The position numbers and the translations under genes are program-made. Shown in pieces: positions 1-7,705 of a DNA stretch of 48,781 nucleotides (position 1 is its first letter; each line of letters begins with the position of its first letter). A model generated the notes under the pieces. It had not been told where the DNA came from, made no database searches, and saw only the letters and a program-made list of their open reading frames with translations. Source of the DNA: an uncultured Geobacteraceae bacterium (lineage in GTDB: Bacteria; Desulfobacterota; Desulfuromonadia; Geobacterales; Pseudopelobacteraceae); contig CAJAFV010000051.1 in the NCBI GenBank assembly GCA_903939115.1, forward strand, positions 1-48,781. The letters are read 5' to 3'.

Positions 1-46
1 AAAGCTACCGTATGAAAGATCTGATAGAAGCCTGAAGAAAACAAAG

Positions 47-98
47 CCGCCGGCCTCGGTAAAAACCAAAGTCGGCGGACTGTTGTCACAACATTTTT
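47..98. other. Paired hairpins at left edge
   Basis: Two inverted repeats sit back to back. The first pairs 47-54 with 71-78 (8 bp, one G-T wobble) around a 16-nt loop. The second is TGTTGTCACAACA at 81-93, directly followed by five T (94-98). The T run makes the second look like a weak terminator for a plus-strand gene left of the window, but its stem is only 5 bp. Function uncertain. Confidence 0.3.
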
Positions 99-154
99 AA
101 AGTGCCACATTTACTACATTTTCACGGAACCGCTGACACTCTGGGTCAGTTTCC

Positions 155-406
155 ATGATTTGGTTAGACCAATGGACAAAAAATGGTGGTTACCCCCCTC
201 CGTACTATGTTGAAAATGTTTTTTACGGAGTAAGAGCACTAACAATTGATTCATACAATAATATGAATCATGGCCCAAACCCTATTGGCGCTTGGCTTGT
301 TCGCGATGCAGAGACAACACCCGTCCCCGAGCCATCCACTATGTTATTCTTCGGTAGTGGACTTGCTGGTCTTGCCTTCTGGCGAAAACGGACGGCAGTA
401 AAATAG
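155..406 (+). pseudogene. C-terminal fragment of a PEP-CTERM protein
   Basis: The 83-residue reading frame ends in a complete PEP-CTERM sorting signal: VPEPST at about residues 57-62, a hydrophobic stretch, then a basic tail (WRKR). In the family this tail is recognised by exosortase, which cleaves it and anchors the protein at the surface. The frame has no signal peptide; an in-frame stop lies only six codons before the ATG and no convincing ribosome binding site is visible. A protein meant for exosortase must be exported, so this is most likely the 3' remnant of a longer gene whose front part is lost or out of frame. The body (GAWLVRDAE just before the motif) resembles the end of other PEP-CTERM proteins, but the fold cannot be named. 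A strong terminator follows at 416-449. A short functional protein is less likely. Confidence 0.6.
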
Positions 407-415
407 ACATAAATG

Positions 416-449
416 GGGCTAACAGGTAGAACTGTTAGCCCTTTGTTTT
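416..449 (+). terminator. Rho-independent terminator
   Basis: A perfect 10-bp stem pairs GGGCTAACAG (416-425) with CTGTTAGCCC (432-441) across a 6-nt loop, followed by TTTGTTTT (442-449). It ends transcription of the PEP-CTERM fragment and insulates the next gene, whose possible -35 element overlaps the T run. Confidence 0.9.
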
Positions 450-480
450 GACAATTTTCATTGTCGTAAAAAAACTATAT
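448..480 (+). promoter_or_regulatory. Possible promoter/operator before the PEP-CTERM gene
   Basis: TTGACA at 448-453 matches the sigma-70 -35 box exactly, but no good -10 box lies 16-18 bp further on; AT-rich candidates (473-480) are poorly spaced. An inverted repeat, GACAAT-N4-ATTGTC (450-465), overlaps the -35 and could be an operator. No sigma-54 (-24/-12) element of the kind known for other PEP-CTERM genes was found here. Confidence 0.3.
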
Positions 481-496
481 TGCGGGGGGAGATGAA

Positions 497-1183
497 ATGC
501 CAACTTTTAAGAAATGTTTTTTATCCATAGTTACTGTGATTTTAGCCTTGGGAACGATGACGACATCAGCATTTGCGCTCATTATTAATGGAGGTTTTGA
601 GACGGGTGACTTTACGGGTTGGGCAATTACAACAGGTGGAGGCAATCCACAATACGGTATTTCTGACCATAATATTGTTCCATCCGTTTTTGTAAATGGC
701 GGGAATTACCAGGCATCGCTATCTACAGGTCCTTCTGGCAGCTTTACCCCATCTAGTGTCGCAATGACTCAAATTATATCAGCTAATTCAGGCGATTTTA
801 TAAGTTTTGACTATAATTTTTCCACACTCGAAATACCGTTACAAAACCCGATTTTTCAAAGTATTGAAGATTCCTTCAATGACACTGCCTTATTCAGAAT
901 TACAAACATGAACTTCCCGGCAAATTCCTATGCTATTTCAATAGCAGATGCAAAATATCTTAACAAACAGGGGAATCAAAATTTTCAGTATGCAATCTCT
1001 GACAATGGAGTTTATGAGTTAAGTATCTCCATTTTTGATGTAGGTGACCAAGAGAGAAATTCCCAAATATCCATTGACAATATCCAACAAATCACGACTG
1101 TTCCTGAACCATCCACTTTAATTCTTCTTGTAGCGGGTTTTGTTGGTCTCGCAGCATATGGTAGGAAAATGTTTAACAAATAA
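497..1183 (+). CDS. PEP-CTERM sorting domain protein
   Basis: This is a complete exosortase substrate of 228 residues. It has a cleavable signal peptide (KK at 5-6, hydrophobic core, Ala-X-Ala end near residue 27) and a C-terminal PEP-CTERM signal (VPEPST about 202-207, hydrophobic helix, GRK). The mature part starts with an NGGFETGDFTGW motif seen in many secreted PEP-CTERM proteins with a jelly-roll, carbohydrate-binding-like fold; the rest is rich in Asn, Ser, Ile and Phe and has no recognisable catalytic motif. The ATG follows a strong ribosome binding site (GGGGGGAG). It stands alone, between a terminator and a convergent flippase gene. By family knowledge it would be exported by Sec, processed by exosortase and linked to the cell surface or EPS; its ligand is unknown. 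Confidence 0.88.
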   Translation: MPTFKKCFLSIVTVILALGTMTTSAFALIINGGFETGDFTGWAITTGGGNPQYGISDHNIVPSVFVNGGNYQASLSTGPSGSFTPSSVAMTQIISANSGDFISFDYNFSTLEIPLQNPIFQSIEDSFNDTALFRITNMNFPANSYAISIADAKYLNKQGNQNFQYAISDNGVYELSISIFDVGDQERNSQISIDNIQQITTVPEPSTLILLVAGFVGLAAYGRKMFNK

Positions 1184-1247
1184 GTCGGGAAACCTTACAC
1201 TTTCTATACGGGCCATTCTGACAGAGGGTCTTCTTCTTTAATAAATA

Positions 1248-2717
1248 TCAGCTACTAACAAGAAATCGGGAAAATCCAATCTTCGCAAGTATATATGATT
1301 CAGCACCTTCGGGACGTCCAACAATGCGCCAGAGAAATAACTCTACAATTATGTAGCTTAATGCACCAATTACGATTTTTATTAGTAATACAAGAAGAAG
1401 CGGTATCCCTGTCAAAGAGCCTAAGCTAGTAACGCATACTGCCATTGCACCCACCGCTATGAGTGGGCGAAGAACGCTGCGAAGCATATCCCACAACCGC
1501 AGTACCGGAAGTGCCTGCATGAGCAACCACGGAAAGAGTACAATACCAGCCAGAGATATAATTAAACGTAACCAGGCTATTTTCATTGCACCGCCAGTAG
1601 GAAATACAAAAAATGCACCTACAGCAAAAAAAGCTACCTGAATCCATGCATAAACCGCAAGTGTGCGAATACGACCAAGCGTCAGTAATACATACCCCCC
1701 GCTTGTTGTAATTGATGTAATAACATTCACAATCGCAAGTATTTGAATATAGGCAATCGCAATCAACCATTTCTCGCCAAGCATAAGACGAACAACTTCA
1801 TTTGCTACCAGTGCAAGCCCAACACTAGCAGGCAAGCCCACAAGAACCTGCAATTCCTGCGACAACAAAAAGACTCGTTTAAGTTCTAAAAGGTCATGTT
1901 TAACCTGGACAAAAAGCGGGAAAAGGACCCGATTAAGTGGTGCAAGCAGTTCTGTAGTTGGCAAAGCAGATATTTCATTGGCTAACGTATAAGCCCCCAT
2001 AACAGAGGAAGTTTCTCGCCTTCCAACGATAATTTTGTGAAGACTGCTTTCCAAGAAAAAACTACAACTTCTCACAACCATCCATTGGGATACAGCGAAT
2101 ATTTCCCGAAATTTTTTGACGGAGAGCTTCGGGCGCATTGAGTGCAACACATAACTTAAAGCAACACCAAACATACGGCCCATGATAGTACCAATAACAA
2201 GTGCCCAATATGATCTTAACAATAAAGCAGCCACAATAGTGATAACAAATCCAATAATTCGTTTGAGAAATGAAAAACGGAACTCAAGCCCGAACTTCAT
2301 TTCTTTCTGAAATGTTATGACCCCTATATTCTCCAGTCCACCCAACAGGAACGAGAAGCAAAGGACTTGTAATACAGGAGTTACGCGCGGATCTTTAAAA
2401 TACACAGCAGCTAAAGGAGAAGACAAAAATACTATCATAGTTGCTAAACTGGTTTGAATTAAACGAAGAGTCCAGGCCGAGTCATAATGATCCTGACTGG
2501 CCTCACGATTTTGTATGAGCGCAACATGTACTCCCAGATCTAAAAATACATTTACTAACTCAATCAAAACATACGCCATCGCGATGATACCGAAATCATC
2601 CGGAACAAGCAAACGTGCCAGAATGATCGTGCTTACAAAACTAATCAAACGATCAGTCCAGCGCATTACTACATTTGTTAATGCACCTCTAATAACACTT
2701 GGTTCAGATTTGGCCAT
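1248..2717 (-). CDS. wzx: Wzx-type polysaccharide flippase (MOP superfamily)
   Basis: The 489-residue protein is hydrophobic throughout, with about 12-14 membrane helices, and carries the N-terminal signature of the WzxC/RfbX branch (VSTIILARLLVPDDFGIIAMA). Such proteins flip undecaprenyl-diphosphate-linked repeat units across the inner membrane. The start is set at 2717 because AGGTG lies 5 nt upstream and this leaves a 16-bp gap to the deacetylase gene before it; the longer reading from 2768 would overlap that gene and adds a sequence without family resemblance. It is the last gene of the minus-strand polysaccharide series. A second flippase of the same family lies at 4477-5961, so two lipid-linked substrates or one redundant flippase are possible. 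Confidence 0.88.
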   Translation of the reverse strand: MAKSEPSVIRGALTNVVMRWTDRLISFVSTIILARLLVPDDFGIIAMAYVLIELVNVFLDLGVHVALIQNREASQDHYDSAWTLRLIQTSLATMIVFLSSPLAAVYFKDPRVTPVLQVLCFSFLLGGLENIGVITFQKEMKFGLEFRFSFLKRIIGFVITIVAALLLRSYWALVIGTIMGRMFGVALSYVLHSMRPKLSVKKFREIFAVSQWMVVRSCSFFLESSLHKIIVGRRETSSVMGAYTLANEISALPTTELLAPLNRVLFPLFVQVKHDLLELKRVFLLSQELQVLVGLPASVGLALVANEVVRLMLGEKWLIAIAYIQILAIVNVITSITTSGGYVLLTLGRIRTLAVYAWIQVAFFAVGAFFVFPTGGAMKIAWLRLIISLAGIVLFPWLLMQALPVLRLWDMLRSVLRPLIAVGAMAVCVTSLGSLTGIPLLLVLLIKIVIGALSYIIVELFLWRIVGRPEGAESYILAKIGFSRFLVSS

Positions 2718-2733
2718 AATCACCTGATTAATT

Positions 2734-3417
2734 TTATTGATTGCTTGGTAGTTTAGAAAGATTAACAACCTCTTGAATCGTCAATATTCGGGCCTTCGAT
2801 GACATTGCCTGCTTAACTACAGAATTAAATTGCAACTCGTTGCATCCAAACCGCGAGTGACTATTGATTACGTCATGCGTATAAAAAATTAACCACATGT
2901 TGTCACTAACTGTTTTACAAATAAGATCCGCTATCGATTTTTCATCTAAGCTATGCCCATATATAGGTATTGAACAGAGGGAGAATCTATCCGACCTGTT
3001 ATTTAGACCCGTTTTTACCCCTCTTGTAGTGGTATAGCCTAATAATTTCGCAAATGTATCAAGTCGGCTGTAACTTCGACCGTAAGGATAAGAAAAATTA
3101 GTGGATTTTATCCCCGTTATTTTTTTTATAGTATTACCCTGGATCATTTCTTTCATGATAGTTAACCGGCTAGATTTACTTAGATCAACGTGGTTTTTTG
3201 TATGGAATCCTATCTCATGCCCCCTAGAATGCAGAGTCTCTATAGTATAAGCAGATGCAATGTTTTCTGAGAAGCCAGGGAGAGTATTGCCGAGGAGAGA
3301 TGACGAAATATAAAATGTCCCCCGTTTACCGTAATTTTCCAATATTCCTGCGCCACTTGATGCGGCACTCTCAAAGAAATCATCAAAAGTAAAGCTGATC
3401 AATCCACTGTCCAGCAT
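2734..3417 (-). CDS. Polysaccharide deacetylase (NodB/CE4 family)
   Basis: The 227-residue protein has the CE4 motifs in order: FTFDDF (catalytic/metal Asp pair at 12-13), the HTKNH metal-binding motif (72-76) and a YPYGR motif near 110; FYTHDV near 180 fits the later His motif. CE4 enzymes remove N- or O-acetyl groups from glycans with a divalent metal. There is no signal peptide, so it would act in the cytoplasm on a lipid-linked or nucleotide-linked sugar, unlike exported deacetylases. GAGGTG lies just upstream of the ATG. It sits between a GT2 gene and a flippase gene with short gaps, which suggests that it modifies the repeat unit before flipping. It is shorter than, and clearly different from, the DUF3473-type deacetylase at 37710-38570. 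Confidence 0.85.
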   Translation of the reverse strand: MLDSGLISFTFDDFFESAASSGAGILENYGKRGTFYISSSLLGNTLPGFSENIASAYTIETLHSRGHEIGFHTKNHVDLSKSSRLTIMKEMIQGNTIKKITGIKSTNFSYPYGRSYSRLDTFAKLLGYTTTRGVKTGLNNRSDRFSLCSIPIYGHSLDEKSIADLICKTVSDNMWLIFYTHDVINSHSRFGCNELQFNSVVKQAMSSKARILTIQEVVNLSKLPSNQ

Positions 3418-3443
3418 TATAGCACCTCACTTGGCCTAGCCTG

Positions 3444-4391
3444 CTAATCTAACCATCGGTCGAGCCCCATGTACCTAATAAGAGTTCCAAGAGTAAGCCA
3501 GTATCGTGTTTTATGGTAAACAGAGGCACTCTTATTCCCCCTTGCTGAATGTAAACAAACTAAAAATAAATGTTCCATAAGACTTCTGAAAAGATGACGC
3601 GGAGCGCCAAAGAGTACTTTACAATTATTGACAGGTAAACGAGCTAAAGCGAGACCAGAGCCTATAAACATTATTTTGAGCTTATTCAAGTCATACCGTC
3701 GTAAATCAGGATAATGATTTACCAATGGGTGTGGCAGATAATAAACGGAAATTCCTGAAGCTCGTAACCTTTCTACTAAATCAGTATCTTCACTCCGTCC
3801 AGGATATTTTGTACCTCCAGAAACACCAAGTTTAACGTTAAAACCTCCAAAAGTGCTTATCAATTCTTTTTCAATTAACAGACCTGAGCCTAGCGGAGAA
3901 GGATCTGCAGAATTCAATAATCGCTCACTTTCACCAAGATCAAAAATCCCAAGAATTCCTTTCAAAGCGTACGGGCCTTCTATAGCAAACCAGTCAGGTT
4001 TATTCGGAAAATGAGAAAGGACTTTTACCCCAAAACACAAGATATCAGGATATTTTTTTAATGCAGCCTCAATACTTGTTAAAAACCAGCTACTTGGTGA
4101 GGCATCGTCATCCATGAAAAAAAGATACTCCCCCTTCGCTTCACTAATTCCTCTGTTTCTTGCGTATGAGATGCCCTGGTTTATTTCTTTTTCAAATCGC
4201 AGGTAAGGATACTTTAGTAATGAGATATTTAGAAGATCTTGAGTATTATCTGGTGAATTATTGTCTATGATTAGTAACTCCCAAGTCAACAAAGTTGGCT
4301 TGTCGCAATTATTGAATCCATCTAATAAAATTTGAAGCGCATTAGATCTATTATATGTGCACACTACAACTGTTAAATCTAAAGACTTCAT
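3444..4391 (-). CDS. Glycosyltransferase family 2
   Basis: A 315-residue GT-A fold transferase. The nucleotide-binding start (VVVCTYNRSNALQILL), the IDNNSPDNT loop and the DDD metal motif (FFMDDDASPS, about 92-101) are all present. The middle part (SGGTKYPGRSEDTDLVERL) matches the ED(T/V)D acceptor/catalytic-base region of family 2. The C-terminal third is amphipathic and probably membrane-associated. GAGGAA stands 8 nt before the ATG. It should add one sugar to the lipid-linked repeat unit on the cytoplasmic face; donor and linkage cannot be read from sequence. Confidence 0.85.
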   Translation of the reverse strand: MKSLDLTVVVCTYNRSNALQILLDGFNNCDKPTLLTWELLIIDNNSPDNTQDLLNISLLKYPYLRFEKEINQGISYARNRGISEAKGEYLFFMDDDASPSSWFLTSIEAALKKYPDILCFGVKVLSHFPNKPDWFAIEGPYALKGILGIFDLGESERLLNSADPSPLGSGLLIEKELISTFGGFNVKLGVSGGTKYPGRSEDTDLVERLRASGISVYYLPHPLVNHYPDLRRYDLNKLKIMFIGSGLALARLPVNNCKVLFGAPRHLFRSLMEHLFLVCLHSARGNKSASVYHKTRYWLTLGTLIRYMGLDRWLD

Positions 4392-4476
4392 ATTAGTTAT
4401 TCCTCATAAAAACAATTATTAAACTTGATTCAAGTATATTTAAGCCTAATGTAAATAGTAATGTTCTTGTCATAAT

Positions 4477-5961
4477 CTATTTTTTTAACAACATAGTAAT
4501 ACGTTTAATAACTTTATCATTTACGATATTTATAATCATAGATTCAGCTCCTGCTGGTTTTTTCATCAGAACCCAAGTCGTCAATATTATAGATATATAA
4601 ACCATCGCTCCAAAGCTGATTTTAACCAACAAGCTGATGATTACGTTGTTAAACAATATACCACTAAATACACTCAACGATAATACCATCGTCAGACCTG
4701 CCATTACAGGGCGAATACTAGCTCTCATAATATCAACAAACGATATTAACGTAGTACTAACAAGTGCACTTATATTCACAAAATAAAAGACACAGCCCGA
4801 CACAACCATTCCAATAGCAGCCCCATTAATTCCCAATTTCAATATCAAACAGTATGACAATACTAAAGTAAAGAGCGTTTCAAACATGGCTATGACAGTT
4901 AAAAGTTTTAAATGCCCTAGTACTACAAACAAATTTCCTATAGTACTGTATGAAATTCGAATCATATAAAAGTAAGCTAGTATTTTCAAAATTGGAGTAG
5001 CATCTCCCCATTGTGAACCCAAAAATATTTTTACTGCTTCCTCAGCAATTGAAGATATTCCGAAGCCTGTTGCGAAAACCACAATTGCAATTAGACTAAA
5101 TACTTGAACAAATACTTCTCTTATTCGCTCAGGGTCATGGCATATTCGCGCATAACCTGGGTAGAGAGCTCTCGAAATAGGCGTAATCAATTCGGATGTA
5201 GACATCATTGCAACTTCAGACGATATACTAAACATACCTAAGTCTCTTTTTGTTGAAAATCCTCCTACAATTAATTCACTGCCTTTGAAATTAAAATAGT
5301 TAATAAAATTGTTTAAGAGCATCCATAGAGAAAAACCCCAAATTTCATTGAAGCTTTTGAGTGAAAGTCGTGGTCGATATGGATCCATCCTATAGCTTTG
5401 TAACACACTGATTAGTTCACCTGCAATCATACCTATAATTAAGGCCCAATAATTTCGATAAACAAAGCCTAATGTAATTGTAATAAAAAAAGAAATGACT
5501 TTATTCGTTACCATAAAATTAAATTCTTTATTGAATGTCAATTCTTTTCTGAAGTTTACGATTCCAATATTTGTAAAACCTTTAATTACAGAAACCAGGG
5601 ATAGGCACGGAATAACACTGACCAACCTCTGCTCCTTGAAATATTGTACTATCAAAGGGATACTAACTAGCAATAGAATAGCCACAGCAATTCCTTGTAT
5701 CAATCGTATCGTCCATGCAGTATCATATTGGTCCCTACCTGAATTTAAATTTTTTATCAAGGCTAAATCTAAACCAAATGCAAATAGCATGTTAAACATT
5801 CCCATTACGATGGTTGCCATAGCAACGATCCCAAAATCTTCAGGTGCGAGCAGGCGAGCTAAAATACTTACGCTTATGAAGCCGATACCTCTTATTCCCC
5901 AGCAACTCGCAAACATCCATACCGAACCCTTTATGACGCTTGCTCTCAACGAGTCAGACAT
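4477..5961 (-). CDS. wzx: Second Wzx-type polysaccharide flippase
   Basis: The 494-residue membrane protein has about 12-14 helices and the same opening signature as its neighbour (SVSILARLLAPEDFGIVAMATIVMG), but the two differ in most other positions, so they are old paralogues rather than a recent duplication. AAGGA precedes the ATG. It is probably a transporter of lipid-linked oligosaccharides. The gene is very A/T-rich compared with the right-hand EPS core. It is the first minus-strand gene after the plus-strand secreted-protein gene and therefore needs its own promoter in the 250-bp divergent region. Confidence 0.88.
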   Translation of the reverse strand: MSDSLRASVIKGSVWMFASCWGIRGIGFISVSILARLLAPEDFGIVAMATIVMGMFNMLFAFGLDLALIKNLNSGRDQYDTAWTIRLIQGIAVAILLLVSIPLIVQYFKEQRLVSVIPCLSLVSVIKGFTNIGIVNFRKELTFNKEFNFMVTNKVISFFITITLGFVYRNYWALIIGMIAGELISVLQSYRMDPYRPRLSLKSFNEIWGFSLWMLLNNFINYFNFKGSELIVGGFSTKRDLGMFSISSEVAMMSTSELITPISRALYPGYARICHDPERIREVFVQVFSLIAIVVFATGFGISSIAEEAVKIFLGSQWGDATPILKILAYFYMIRISYSTIGNLFVVLGHLKLLTVIAMFETLFTLVLSYCLILKLGINGAAIGMVVSGCVFYFVNISALVSTTLISFVDIMRASIRPVMAGLTMVLSLSVFSGILFNNVIISLLVKISFGAMVYISIILTTWVLMKKPAGAESMIINIVNDKVIKRITMLLKK

Positions 5962-6011
5962 TGTTCGTCCTTTTTCATTATGTTAGTCTTAACTAATTTG
6001 TCAGTTTTTTG

Positions 6012-6039
6012 TTGCCACGCTAAAGTTTTGGCGTATAAT
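6012..6039 (+). promoter_or_regulatory. Sigma-70-type promoter
   Basis: TTGCCA (6012-6017) and a perfect TATAAT (6034-6039) are separated by 16 bp. Transcription would start near 6046, giving a 5' leader of about 170 nt before the secreted-protein gene. The predicted start abuts a perfect palindrome (6047-6060). Confidence 0.6.
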
Positions 6040-6046
6040 TACTGAC

Positions 6047-6060
6047 AGTAACCGGTTACT
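6047..6060. promoter_or_regulatory. 14-bp palindromic operator candidate
   Basis: AGTAACCGGTTACT is a perfect inverted repeat. It begins at the predicted transcription start of the 6012-6039 promoter, the classic place for a repressor to block clearance. The cognate regulator is unknown. Confidence 0.5.
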
Positions 6061-6061
6061 T

Positions 6062-6077
6062 TGTGACTTGTATCACA
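6062..6077. promoter_or_regulatory. CRP/FNR-family binding site candidate
   Basis: TGTGACTTGTATCACA matches the CRP consensus TGTGA-N6-TCACA exactly in both half-sites. It lies downstream of the 6012-6039 promoter. A second possible -10 (TATAAA, 6104-6109) lacks a clear -35 and places this site about 45 bp upstream of its start, roughly the spacing of class II CRP activation. Confidence 0.55.
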
Positions 6078-6144
6078 TACTGCTAATTAGTCCAAACTGT
6101 ATATATAAAATTATGCTTTCAGCTCTTTAAGAAAGGGAGATAAT

Positions 6145-6183
6145 ATGTACGAAATTTTGTATTATTTAAACAACTTTTTGTAA
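6145..6183 (+). CDS. 12-residue leader peptide candidate
   Basis: ATG at 6145 follows a strong ribosome binding site (AAAGGGAG, spacing about 6) and opens a 12-codon frame, MYEILYYLNNFL, ending at 6183, only 31 nt before the next ATG. The peptide is rich in Tyr, Leu and Asn. No attenuator hairpin is obvious. It could control translation of the downstream gene or be fortuitous. Confidence 0.4.
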   Translation: MYEILYYLNNFL

Positions 6184-6214
6184 CCAAAGGAAATCAAACA
6201 GGGAGGTAATTCAA

Positions 6215-7705
6215 ATGTTAAAAATTAATCCAGTAAAGAGAGTGCTAATAATTTCATTATTTACAGCTACATTATGCTCTATTCTTTCAAACCAAGCTAA
6301 AGAGTGCCATGCGACTGGGACTTATTTGAATTTCGATGAGTTCCCCGTAACGTCTGGGCCTGTACCGACCAATTCTACGAATTGGGAGTATAGCTCTAGT
6401 GTAACTAACAACTATGGGTACGCAGAGTCTGCAAGCAGCGGTTGGAAAAGCAAAACAAAGCTGTCAGATGGGTGGAACTGGTTTTTTGAATTTAACCGCA
6501 ACGGTTCTTGTTACGACCATATGTATGGTGACACCTATGGTTTCTTAGATATAACCTCAAATGGCCATAGCGGTAATGCGTTGCGGGATACAATAACTGG
6601 TGGTCTGGCAACAAACAGTACCAATGCAGCTTGCGGTTCGCCACTAGGCACACAACTTTATAACCGTGAGTCCTATACCGGACTAAGCCAAGTTTATACT
6701 GGAGGCAAGATAGGACATTCATACATTTATTTTAAAAAAGCAGATACAATAGGTGTCAGCAGGAATACTGCGCCATATGTTGCGTCTGCTGGTAGCAATA
6801 GGTTTTCACTCTACGTCTATCTACCCCCAACAACCAGTAATGGAACGGGGGGGTACAATAATGAACTTCAGCAAACATACCAGTTAGGACTGTTCGTTGA
6901 TCCTAGTTCTACAGGTTCACATCACTATATCAATTTTTACACTCAGGGGGGGGGATGGGCTAAATATCAGGTGGAGGAGACTTCAAACGGTGATAATAGC
7001 GGCGATGGTGCAACTAGGTATATACCAAACTTTCTTCAAACAATATGGCAGTTTTATTTTACAACGCTCCCTTATTCAGGAATAGCTACCCCCCCTTATG
7101 AAGTGAAAATTGACGATATCGAATTTTCTGCTGACACTTACTCTCCGCAAAATAATGAGACAATTTCCAATATTGCTATTTTATATAAGGACTCAACTAA
7201 GACATGGGAAGTGTCTTTGAACGATAAATACAAAAATGCTAATGCCATGTCAACTTACGAAATAAGATATGCCTTTAGCCCGATTACAAACGAAAATTGG
7301 GGAAGCGCAACACCTGCAACAATTATTGCTGACAGCAGGTTTTCTATCCAAGCCAGAACTGATGGCAAGTTTCAAAAATGGTGGCCTTATTACCAAGGGG
7401 TGTGGGCACCGTTCAGGCTATCTGATACTGATACAAATAGCTTGTCCCCTGGCAAGATAGTTTATTTTGCAATTAAAGATATATCTCAAGTCAACAACAC
7501 ATCAACTCCAACTGATGGGATCAACGGATACTGGGGAGTGAGCAAGGGGGGCAGACCGTATAACACTGATACGGCCAATTTCAACTTTACTAAGGATGGA
7601 CCAGTGCTACCACTGATAAAGAGAATCAGTTACTCTTTGGCATTATCTACCACGGCACCTATTGCAGCACCTAAAAATGTTTCTGGTACTGTTGTCAAAC
7701 CATAA
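6215..7705 (+). CDS. Large secreted protein of unknown function
   Basis: The 496-residue protein starts with a signal peptide (basic KINPVKR, hydrophobic core, processing probably near residues 28-35) and follows a GGGAGG ribosome binding site. It has no PEP-CTERM tail, lipobox or membrane anchor, so it should be released to the periplasm or beyond. The mature chain is dominated by Ser, Thr, Asn, Gly, Tyr and Trp with alternating beta-type patches (RFSLYVYLPP; YEVKIDDIEF near 305), as in secreted beta-sandwich or carbohydrate-binding proteins; the second half (about 320-450) looks like a separate beta domain. No catalytic motif is recognised. It is the only plus-strand gene inside the polysaccharide series and has its own control region. 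Runs of seven G (6847-6853) and nine G (6946-6954) lie in the coding part. Its stop overlaps the stop of the convergent gene by 11 bp. Confidence 0.75.
   Translation: MLKINPVKRVLIISLFTATLCSILSNQAKECHATGTYLNFDEFPVTSGPVPTNSTNWEYSSSVTNNYGYAESASSGWKSKTKLSDGWNWFFEFNRNGSCYDHMYGDTYGFLDITSNGHSGNALRDTITGGLATNSTNAACGSPLGTQLYNRESYTGLSQVYTGGKIGHSYIYFKKADTIGVSRNTAPYVASAGSNRFSLYVYLPPTTSNGTGGYNNELQQTYQLGLFVDPSSTGSHHYINFYTQGGGWAKYQVEETSNGDNSGDGATRYIPNFLQTIWQFYFTTLPYSGIATPPYEVKIDDIEFSADTYSPQNNETISNIAILYKDSTKTWEVSLNDKYKNANAMSTYEIRYAFSPITNENWGSATPATIIADSRFSIQARTDGKFQKWWPYYQGVWAPFRLSDTDTNSLSPGKIVYFAIKDISQVNNTSTPTDGINGYWGVSKGGRPYNTDTANFNFTKDGPVLPLIKRISYSLALSTTAPIAAPKNVSGTVVKP

Noticed and set aside
476..483. Sigma-54 -12 element (TTGC) before the PEP-CTERM gene
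   Set aside because: No GG doublet lies at the required distance for the -24 element.
1184..1247. Possible bidirectional terminator between the convergent PEP-CTERM and flippase genes
   Set aside because: Only short, mismatched pairings were found and no T run follows a stem.
1426..1770. Open frame of 114 codons on the minus strand
   Set aside because: It lies wholly inside the flippase gene in another frame, has a Cys/Tyr-rich composition and no ribosome binding site or family likeness.
5495..5986. Plus-strand open frame of 163 codons
   Set aside because: Antisense to the second flippase gene, with no recognisable motif; it reflects the hydrophobic codon pattern of the opposite strand.
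5977..6004. Minus-strand CTGACA-N16-CATAAT, a good sigma-70 match before the flippase gene at 4477-5961
   Set aside because: Its predicted start (about 5970) would fall inside the ribosome binding site, leaving almost no leader, so it was not called as the promoter.
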